From positions 310,001 through 374,000 of the forward strand of contig SVFT01000001.1 of NCBI GenBank assembly GCA_015056735.1: DNA of 64,000 bases, in the 5' to 3' direction. A program made the translations under genes and the position numbers. Source of the DNA: Lachnospiraceae bacterium. GTDB taxonomy: Bacteria; Bacillota; Clostridia; Lachnospirales; Lachnospiraceae. This document shows positions 52,795 to 58,996 of the stretch, in pieces (the stretch's first letter is position 1; every line of letters begins with the position of its first letter). The notes under the pieces were generated by a model. The model was not told the DNA's origin. It searched no databases and worked only from the letters and a program-made list of their open reading frames with translations.

Positions 52795-54154
52795 CAGCTC
52801 CAGAAAAAAGATTATACTGGCGATCATGCTCTCGCTTATCCTTCTGTTCGGCGTTACCCTGTCCGTGATCATGCTGGTAAGTTACCATGAGATCCGTCAG
52901 CAGAGCTCGGAAATGCTGGAACGATATGTGGATATGTATTCTCCCGATCGGCAGCCGGGAACAGGAACCTCGCCGGATTCTGCTCCCGATAACCAAAGTC
53001 TTCCCGGTCCGGGTCCCAAACATGGCGATCTGCCTCCTGATTTAGGACCGGGTTTCCAGCTGTCTACTTTTTACTCTGTCGCGTTCGATAACCAAAGTCT
53101 TCCCGGTCCGGGTCCCAAACATGGCGATCTGCCTCCTGATTTAGGGCCGGGTTTCCAGCTGTCCACTTTTTACTCTGTCGCGTTCTCGGAGGACGGTACC
53201 GTGCTCTCCGTAAATGATGGGGCGAAAGGGCTGTACAGTGAGGATGAACTGATCTCGATTGGCCGGGAGCTGCTGGCAAAGGACAAAACCGAAGGACGGC
53301 TTGACAACCTGTCCTATCGGATCAGCAGCAAACCGGGATATACGCTTGTGGCGTTTATCGATGATACAGTGACGGAAAGCAGCATGAAAACGCTGCTGCA
53401 CAATGTCCTTATCATCGGTGGGGCGTCCATTGTTATCCTGTTCTTCGTATCTCTCGTTCTGTCCAGGAGGATCATCCGTCCCCTGGAAGAAAACGACAAG
53501 CAGCAGAAGCAGTTTATCTCGGACGCCAGCCATGAGCTGAAGACACCGGTTGCTGTGATCAGCACCAATGCGGAGCTTCTTTCCAGGGAGCTGGGAGAAA
53601 ATGAGTGGCTGGCAAATATCCAGTATGAAAATGAACGCATGGGAGATCTGGTGAAGCAGCTTCTGGATCTTTCCAGAGCGGAAAACACGGAAACGCCTAT
53701 GGAAACGGTTGATCTTACCCGTATCGTCACCGGTGAAGTGCTTGCTTTTGAAAGTGTCGCATTTGATCAGGGGAAAACGATCCAAAGTGACATTGACGAA
53801 GAGATCCACGTCATAGGCAATCAGGCCCATCTGACACAGCTTACATCCATCCTGCTGGATAATGCGGTAAGGCATGGGACAGGAAGTGAGATCGAGCTGT
53901 CGCTGAAACGTCAGGGCCATATGGCAGTGCTCAGCGCAGTCAACGATGGGGATGAGATCCCTCCGGAGAAACTGGAGCACCTCTTTGACCGTTTCTATCG
54001 GGTCGATGAAGCTCGCAGCAGCGACGGGCATCATTATGGGCTTGGCCTTTCCATAGCAAAGGCAGTTGCAGAAAAACACGGCGGGAGTATTGCAGTCTCC
54101 AGCCAGGACGGCAAGGTCCGCTTCACGGTATCGATTCCCGAAAAAAATAAATAA
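52787..54154 (+). CDS. Sensor histidine kinase with duplicated extracellular segment
   Basis: 455-residue membrane kinase paired with the preceding regulator. Helix 1 at residues ~9-31; extracellular part ~32-202; helix 2 ~205-225. The extracellular part has a Pro/Gly-rich stretch and an exact 33-residue duplication (68-100 and 101-133, each starting DNQSLPGPGPKHGDLPPDLG). Kinase core: H249 in SDASHELKTPVAVIS, N box LLDNAVRHG, G1/F region NDGDEIPPEKLEHLFDRFYRVDEARS, G2 GLGLSIAKAVAEKHGG. No HAMP domain is evident. The P/G-rich motif resembles low-complexity segments in the two downstream exported proteins. Confidence 0.93.
   Translation: MFSSSRKKIILAIMLSLILLFGVTLSVIMLVSYHEIRQQSSEMLERYVDMYSPDRQPGTGTSPDSAPDNQSLPGPGPKHGDLPPDLGPGFQLSTFYSVAFDNQSLPGPGPKHGDLPPDLGPGFQLSTFYSVAFSEDGTVLSVNDGAKGLYSEDELISIGRELLAKDKTEGRLDNLSYRISSKPGYTLVAFIDDTVTESSMKTLLHNVLIIGGASIVILFFVSLVLSRRIIRPLEENDKQQKQFISDASHELKTPVAVISTNAELLSRELGENEWLANIQYENERMGDLVKQLLDLSRAENTETPMETVDLTRIVTGEVLAFESVAFDQGKTIQSDIDEEIHVIGNQAHLTQLTSILLDNAVRHGTGSEIELSLKRQGHMAVLSAVNDGDEIPPEKLEHLFDRFYRVDEARSSDGHHYGLGLSIAKAVAEKHGGSIAVSSQDGKVRFTVSIPEKNK
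52988..53185 (+). repeat. 99-bp in-frame tandem duplication in kinase gene
   Basis: Copy 1 is 52988-53086, copy 2 is 53087-53185. They differ at only two positions (GGA/GGG and TCT/TCC), both synonymous third bases. Thus the encoded 33-residue units are identical while the DNA has diverged slightly. Confidence 0.95.
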
Positions 54155-54156
54155 AA

Positions 54157-54190
54157 CTTTAATCTTGTTTCAAGGAACCTCCCTTACAAT
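54157..54190 (+). promoter_or_regulatory. Predicted promoter P2 with two-component boxes
   Basis: CTTTAAT (54157-54163) and TTTCAAG (54168-54174), 11 bp apart, then TACAAT (54185-54190). The stretch from the second box through GGAACC and TTA to the -10 closely matches P3 at 56598. Confidence 0.6.
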
Positions 54191-54215
54191 GAGTTCATCA
54201 AACGTAAGGGAGGTT
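54176..54215 (+). promoter_or_regulatory. 12-bp inverted repeat overlapping promoter and Shine-Dalgarno
   Basis: AACCTCCCTTAC (54176-54187) is perfectly complementary to GTAAGGGAGGTT (54204-54215), 16 nt apart. The 3' arm contains the GGGAGG ribosome-binding site of the gene at 54221; the 5' arm overlaps the predicted -10. It is either an operator or, for transcripts starting further upstream (for example read-through from the kinase gene), a hairpin that hides the ribosome-binding site. Confidence 0.6.
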
Positions 54216-54220
54216 TCTTT

Positions 54221-56506
54221 ATGAGGAAATTTAGAAATATGTTTGCGCTTCTTCTTGCAATGGTCCTCGTTCTGGGGCTTGCTGCCTGCGGCACAAGCTC
54301 AGGCGAAACAACGACAAATGATGACAGCACACCGCAGGCAGCCGATAACAGCCAGAGCCAGTCTGCTGATACGACGGTCATCACTGCGGACAGCGTGGAG
54401 AAGGCGGATACTGAGTCCGCACTCAACCTGGCAAACATCAAGCCGGAGTGGACATATTCCGAAAACGCCGACGCTTGGACGATGGCCATTGTGACAGCCG
54501 TCACCAATGCAGAGCTGCCTGATTATCAGGGCGTGTCCGTCTGTGTGCCCGGCGCATATGTGAAGGGCGTGGATACCGACGGCGACGGTACAGCCGATGT
54601 GACCGGCGGGACTGCTTCCGGCAATCTCGTTATCGATTATGACGCGACTGTGACCAGCACCAACGGCCAGGTCTATACGGCAGCAACCGCTCCGGTCATC
54701 ATCAACACCGGTGCGGCGGGCTACTCCGCACAGTCAAATCAGACGGCGGGAACCACCTATGCCAAGGAGGGCTATATCAATATCGCTTGCGGCAACCGCG
54801 GAAAGCAGAGCACGCTGTCTGATGGAACCTATACCGGAGACGCCCCGTCCTGCCTGGTGGATCAGAAGAATGCTGTTCGTTTCGTGAAGTTCAACATCCT
54901 GCTCGGCAATCTCCCCGGCAGCGTGGACTATTTCGTCTCCACCGGCGGCTCCGGCGGCGGCGCGCATGCCACCCTGCTTGCAGCCACCTCCAATAACCCG
55001 GACTTCTATGATTACGAGATCTCCCAGGGAGCAGTCGGCGTCTATAAGAACTCCGACGGCAGCTACAGCACCACGGTCACAGTGAACGGCAGTGAAGTGG
55101 AACTCTCCGACGGTCTCTGGGGCTGCATGGCCTACAGCGCCATCACCTCTCTTGCCGAAGCGGATATGACACTGGCTTTCGAGTATTATCTGAATCCGGA
55201 CTACAGCTTCAATACGGATTTCCAGAAGCAGCTCGCAGAATATCTGGCGGCTGAGTATATGGAGTATATCAATGCACAGGATCTGACCGTTGAAGAAGCA
55301 AAGGTCGGTTTCGATCTGAACGGCGACGGTGATACCTCTGATACGGTCGCTCTCACCATCGAATATGACGAAACCGGACATGGAGATACCAACGGCTATT
55401 ACGGTACCTACTTGGATCTGTACCTGGCAGAGTTCGAGCAGAGCCTGCAGGATTATATTGACCGGCTTGCTTACGCGGAAGACTGGACCTGGTTTAACAG
55501 TGATGGCACAGCTCTTTCTGATAGTGAGGTCGCTGCGATGACTGACGCGGACCGTGCGGAGGCATTCATCAATGGCTGGTATGTCAAGGGCAGCACCGGC
55601 AGCAGCTCCGGCGGTATGGAAGGCGGCCCCGGCGGTGATTCCGCGGGCGGACCGCCCCGCGGCGAGAAACCTGATGGCGCTGGCCCCGGCAGTGATTCCG
55701 CGGGCAGACCGCCCCGCGGCGAGAAACCTGATGGCGCTGGCCCGGGCAGTGATAACGCAGGCGGTCCTCCCGATATGGACGGCGGCAGCAGTGATGAAGT
55801 CGGAACTCCTGACTCCGGAACAACGCAGTCTGCTTCCAGCAAGACCGATTCCGCGAATTATTCTTCCTTTGCAGAGATGCTGGCTGCCTATCAGGCAGAT
55901 ATTGCCGAGATCCAGGCCGGTGACGAATACGACAACAACATTGTCGATCTCTATAACCCGCTGAATTATATCGGAGCCGATGGAACAGATGGCCCCACAT
56001 GGGCAAGGATCCTGATGGGCGCTTCCGAGGGTGACATCTCCATGATGAACTCCCTGAACCTGCAGATCACTTGGCTGAATGCCGGAACCGACGCAGAGAT
56101 CGAATGGCAGTGGAACGGCGGTCATGTACCGTCTGAGATCTTTGGTGACTCCCTCGCTCTCTATGTAGATACCATGTACGGCGAATATGTGGATGGCGCT
56201 GTGAAGATCACGAAAGCTGCCGCGAGCGGCCAGACCACCAATGGAGACGACACGGAGCCTTCCGGCACAGATCTTTCCGCCTGGGTCAGCTACGACAGCA
56301 CAAGCGGCGTCGGCATGACGCTTGCCGGAGCTGCGGCATACCGGACCTCCGGCGCGGCCAAGGCCATGCCAGGCTTCGATGTGATGGACTATGGTCAGGA
56401 AGACTATGTCTTCGGCAGCAGCACCGCTGATGCACGCCACTGGGACACCTACGTTCTGAAGGTATTTGAGGAGCATGCAGACACCCTCGCAGAGCTGTTC
56501 AATTAA
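54221..56506 (+). CDS. Tannase-family alpha/beta-hydrolase lipoprotein
   Basis: 761-residue exported esterase-like protein. Lipoprotein signal with lipobox LAAC (Cys23), then a Ser/Thr linker. Similar to bacterial tannases (gallate esterases): EGYINIACGNRGKQ, YTGDAPSCLVDQKNAVRFVKFN, the nucleophile elbow TGGSGGGAHATLLAAT (Ser244), and GCMAYSAITSLAEADMTLAFEYYL. The probable catalytic His is H740 in ADARHWDTYV. A Gly/Pro-rich insert (~515-590, with two near-identical PPRGEKPDGAGPGSD units) interrupts the fold. Codons rich in GGC, ACC, TCC and CTC differ from neighbouring genes and hint at horizontal origin. Substrate unproven. A terminator follows. Confidence 0.75.
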   Translation: MRKFRNMFALLLAMVLVLGLAACGTSSGETTTNDDSTPQAADNSQSQSADTTVITADSVEKADTESALNLANIKPEWTYSENADAWTMAIVTAVTNAELPDYQGVSVCVPGAYVKGVDTDGDGTADVTGGTASGNLVIDYDATVTSTNGQVYTAATAPVIINTGAAGYSAQSNQTAGTTYAKEGYINIACGNRGKQSTLSDGTYTGDAPSCLVDQKNAVRFVKFNILLGNLPGSVDYFVSTGGSGGGAHATLLAATSNNPDFYDYEISQGAVGVYKNSDGSYSTTVTVNGSEVELSDGLWGCMAYSAITSLAEADMTLAFEYYLNPDYSFNTDFQKQLAEYLAAEYMEYINAQDLTVEEAKVGFDLNGDGDTSDTVALTIEYDETGHGDTNGYYGTYLDLYLAEFEQSLQDYIDRLAYAEDWTWFNSDGTALSDSEVAAMTDADRAEAFINGWYVKGSTGSSSGGMEGGPGGDSAGGPPRGEKPDGAGPGSDSAGRPPRGEKPDGAGPGSDNAGGPPDMDGGSSDEVGTPDSGTTQSASSKTDSANYSSFAEMLAAYQADIAEIQAGDEYDNNIVDLYNPLNYIGADGTDGPTWARILMGASEGDISMMNSLNLQITWLNAGTDAEIEWQWNGGHVPSEIFGDSLALYVDTMYGEYVDGAVKITKAAASGQTTNGDDTEPSGTDLSAWVSYDSTSGVGMTLAGAAAYRTSGAAKAMPGFDVMDYGQEDYVFGSSTADARHWDTYVLKVFEEHADTLAELFN

Positions 56507-56530
56507 CAACTGAAATCAGTATAAAGGCTT

Positions 56531-56564
56531 CCGCACATTGACAGAGATGTGCGGGAGTTCTTTT
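56531..56564 (+). terminator. Rho-independent terminator of tannase-like gene
   Basis: CCGCACAT (56531-56538) pairs with ATGTGCGG (56547-56554), followed by GAGTTCTTTTT. Confidence 0.85.
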
Positions 56565-56597
56565 TGCCCGGAAATCTATTTAAAAAAAAACATGCAG

Positions 56598-56631
56598 CTT
56601 CAATGTTGCTTAAAGGAACCACAGTTATGAT
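56598..56631 (+). promoter_or_regulatory. Predicted promoter P3 with two-component boxes
   Basis: CTTCAAT (56598-56604) and CTTAAAG (56609-56615), 11 bp apart, then TATGAT (56626-56631) as -10. The leader to the next ATG is about 100 nt. Confidence 0.6.
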
Positions 56632-56737
56632 GTACTCACAAACCGGGAGAGTGCACGCCCGGCGCGTAATGAAGCAAGAATCCTGATCTGAGGCAGGGTT
56701 TGCCATCAACAAAAAAATTGTAAAGGAGAATTCAGCC

Positions 56738-57271
56738 ATGAAAAAAATAATCATTATAGCAGTAGAAGCTGTCCTGGTGCTGAGTCTTGGTGTGGTAGCC
56801 TATGCGGCAAATAACAAACGAACTTCACAACCAGAAACCACGCAGGGTGGGCAATTCCCTGCAGAAGCACCCCAAATGGACGAGGAAAAGCCTTCCGGCC
56901 TGCCTGAAATGAATGGTCAGCCTCCTCAGATGAACGGGGAAAAACCTTCCGGACATCCGGATATGATCGACTTTGACACAATGGTGAAAAACGGCGTCAT
57001 TTCCCAGGAGACATGCGACAAGATCAAGGCTTACATGGAAGAGAACAGGCCTTCCGAGCTGCCCGAGATGAATGGCCAGCCACCTCAGATGGATGGCCAG
57101 GCTCCTGAGATGGGCGGTCAGCCGCCTCAGAGGAATGGAGAAGCCCCTTCCGATCTTCCGGAGATGAATGGAGAACGTCCTGCGAATGGAGGCCTTCTGA
57201 ACGATCTGCTGAGCAACGGCATTATTACTCAGGCTGAGTATGATGCATTAAGTGAAGCGATTGCAGAGTAA
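56738..57271 (+). CDS. Small secreted Pro/Met/Gly-rich repeat protein
   Basis: 177 residues with a signal-type N-terminus (MKKIIIIAVEAVLVLSLGVVAYA, cleavage near YAA). Repeats of the type LPEMNGQPPQM(N/D)G(E/Q) occur several times, interleaved with two helical hairpins: FDTMVKNGVISQETCDKIKAYMEEN and LNDLLSNGIITQAEYDALSEAI. These resemble the short 'G-x-I-(T/S)-Q-x-x-x-D/Y' modules of DUF2680/SHOCT-like small proteins. Function unknown. It shares PP-x-GEKP-like wording with the insert of the tannase-family lipoprotein and lies under promoter P3. ATG after AAAGGAGAATTCAGCC. Confidence 0.8.
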   Translation: MKKIIIIAVEAVLVLSLGVVAYAANNKRTSQPETTQGGQFPAEAPQMDEEKPSGLPEMNGQPPQMNGEKPSGHPDMIDFDTMVKNGVISQETCDKIKAYMEENRPSELPEMNGQPPQMDGQAPEMGGQPPQRNGEAPSDLPEMNGERPANGGLLNDLLSNGIITQAEYDALSEAIAE

Positions 57272-57290
57272 ATGCATAGTAAGCTATTGG

Positions 57291-57321
57291 ACCGGGAAAG
57301 CGAAAAGCTTTCCCGGTTTTT
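57291..57321 (+). terminator. Rho-independent terminator of the small repeat-protein gene
   Basis: ACCGGGAAAGC (57291-57301) pairs perfectly with GCTTTCCCGGT (57307-57317) around GAAAA, followed by T5. Confidence 0.92.
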
Positions 57322-57601
57322 CTATGTTGCCGCCTAAAACCGCAAATCCGGGAACTGATATGCTGACAGTTCCCGGTCATTTAATTTCTGGACAGTATAG
57401 AGAACGGTGAGTGTCAACGGATACTTGTAGTCATCTATCGAATTATATCGATTGGATCGTTAGATCCTTAATGCGGTAAAGCGTATATGAAGTTCCGTAA
57501 TAGGAAAACGAAGTAGAACATTGAGGGATAGCATGAGTTGTGATAAAATAAATTCATTTATATGAATGTTATATAAGTGAATGGCAAGCGAGGTATCACT
57601 C
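57322..57601. other. Intergenic region before XRE gene
   Basis: AT-rich gap without a credible gene. It contains a second strong hairpin, CCGGGAACTG (57348-57357) with CAGTTCCCGG (57367-57376), followed by TCATTTAATTT, perhaps a terminator working on either strand. Near the XRE gene, ATTCAT-TTAT-ATGAAT (57552-57567) is a palindrome suited to autoregulation by that gene's product. Nothing else is recognised. Confidence 0.6.
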
Positions 57602-57964
57602 ATGATTATCAGTGAAAGAATTATAAAGGTTTTGAAAGAACGCAATATGACTCAGGCGGAGTTTGCAAAGCAGGTAGGTATTTCAACCAGTACCATAAGC
57701 GAATGGAAAAAGAGAAAGACCAATCCTACTGTAGAAAAGATAATGGACATCTGTAATGTTTTGCAAATTACCCCGGAGCAGCTTCTTACCGGTAAAGGAA
57801 TTGAGGATGAAGAGGAAATTGCTGCAGCAAGTCCTGAGAGCAAGTTTACTCCTGGAGATGTTCAGATGATTGAAGATTATCATAACCTCAAGGAAGAACA
57901 ACAAAAGCGGCTTATGGCATATATGGAGGCACTGAAGAAGATAGAGATTCTAGAAGATATGTAG
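57602..57964 (+). CDS. XRE-family transcriptional regulator
   Basis: 120-residue DNA-binding protein. The N-terminal helix-turn-helix (residues ~3-58) reads ISERIIKVLKERNMTQAEFAKQVGISTSTISEWKKRKTNPTVEKIMDICNVLQITPEQLLTG, a typical Cro/CI type. The C-terminal half is acidic and helical, possibly for dimerisation. ATG at 57602 with GAGGT upstream is preferred; an in-frame ATG at 57581 would add seven residues. Lies in an AT-rich block with recombinase and ORF6N remnants, so likely of mobile-element origin. Confidence 0.85.
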   Translation: MIISERIIKVLKERNMTQAEFAKQVGISTSTISEWKKRKTNPTVEKIMDICNVLQITPEQLLTGKGIEDEEEIAAASPESKFTPGDVQMIEDYHNLKEEQQKRLMAYMEALKKIEILEDM

Positions 57965-58061
57965 GATTTTTTTATCTTATTTCCGCTTACAAATTTGATC
58001 ATAGGCTTTGCGGTCGATTTTTTCGACCACAAAAAACATCTTTGTTTGAGTATAGAATACA

Positions 58062-58084
58062 TGAAGTCACAATTTGTGACTTCA
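58062..58084. repeat. Palindrome upstream of ORF6N gene
   Basis: TGAAGTCACAA (58062-58072), T, TTGTGACTTCA (58074-58084): 11-bp perfect arms. Its core resembles the longer palindrome inside the following gene at 58319-58349. Confidence 0.7.
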
Positions 58085-58114
58085 AAAAAGAAAATGCAAA
58101 GGGATATAGTGTTT

Positions 58115-58447
58115 ATGAAAAATACAACAGAATTACTCACAGTTGAGTCTATCAGAAACTGTGTATATACGATACGCGGACAACAGGTGATGCTTGACAG
58201 TGATTTGGCTGATATTTATGGATATGAGGTTAAAAGATTAAATGAGCAGGTTAAGCGAAATATAAATAGATTCCCTGAAGATTTTATGTTTCAAATTGAA
58301 CCTGAAGAGCTCCCGGAACGTTTAAAGTCGCAAATTGCGACTTTAAACGAAAGCGGAAATAAACGTGGCTTGCATGTAAAAAAGATAGAAAAGATGGCAC
58401 AAAGTACAGTGATTATTTTTACTATGGCAGTAAGCATCGCAATATGA
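58115..58447 (+). pseudogene. Truncated ORF6N-domain gene
   Basis: Start at 58115 after AAAGGGATATAG. Residues 1-~90 are an ORF6N DNA-binding domain: TVESIRNCVYTIRGQQVMLDSDLADIYGYEVKRLNEQVKRNINRFPEDFMFQIEPEE, then LKSQIATLNESGNKRG. Intact relatives continue with a segment like 'YLPYAFTEQGVAML'; here the sequence after ~58370 is that of a serine recombinase read in the wrong frame (KKIEKMAQSTVIIF). The gene was therefore broken by recombination or deletion. ORF6N proteins are usually phage- or mobile-element-encoded. Confidence 0.75.
58319..58349. repeat. 31-bp perfect palindrome inside ORF6N gene
   Basis: CGTTTAAAGTCGCAA (58319-58333), A, TTGCGACTTTAAACG (58335-58349): 15-bp arms with a single central base. 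It encodes the ...RLKSQIATLNE part. Confidence 0.9.
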
Positions 58448-58968
58448 CAAGAGGGCATAAATGCGACTATCGAAAGCCGGTTTCAGAGACGAAGTTGGAT
58501 GGTGCGGTAGTTGAAGTGCTTCGTAAGTTGGTGAGCAATAAGAAATTTGCCGGAATGATGCGTGAGAAAATCAATATGGAAGTTGATACCACAGCGCTTG
58601 AGCAGGAAATATCTGCTCAGGAAAAGACGCTACGCCAAAGTTACTTGAACAAGGATGCCATTCTTTTAGATTTGGACAACTTGGATTATGAAGATAAGCA
58701 TTACAAGAGAAGAAAAGCAGATTTAGAGGATCGTCTCAGTAAAACTTATGATAAAATTGAAGAGACAGAAAATGCTTTAGTAGAAGCTAAAGCTAAGAAG
58801 AGGTCGATACTTGCTGAAAAGATAGAGATTTACGAAGAAGAACAAGAGAACGGTCAATGGCTTAAATCCATAGAATTCAAGCTTCCTATCATCTCAAAAG
58901 ATATGAAGATAAGTTTGGACAACGGTTCGCAAATCGAATGCGTCGCCGAGATCGTTCGCTGCAGATAG
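58363..58968 (+). pseudogene. C-terminal remnant of a large serine recombinase
   Basis: The frame is open from about 58363 and encodes CKKDRKDGTKYSDYFYYGSKHRNMTRGHKCDYRKPVSETKLDGAVVEVLRKLVSN, then the long coiled coil and C-terminal strand IEFKLPIISKDMKISLDNGSQIECVAEIVRCR. This is the zinc-ribbon/coiled-coil end of site-specific large serine recombinases. The catalytic N-terminal resolvase domain and recombinase domain are missing, as the sequence upstream of ~58370 is ORF6N. The ATG at 58444 is an internal Met, not a natural start. A relic of an integrated mobile element; AT-rich compared with flanks. Confidence 0.8.
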
Positions 58969-58996
58969 AACGCGACCGGGAGAGGAGGAGCCGAAC

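Noticed and set aside
54734-56509. 591-codon open frame on the minus strand opposite the tannase-family gene
   Set aside because: No ribosome-binding site or recognisable domain; long antisense frames are expected opposite a biased-codon gene. The + strand protein has a lipobox and a recognisable catalytic motif.
58444-58968. Independent small coiled-coil gene starting at 58444
   Set aside because: The same frame continues upstream with clear serine-recombinase sequence, and no ribosome-binding site precedes 58444; it is a remnant.
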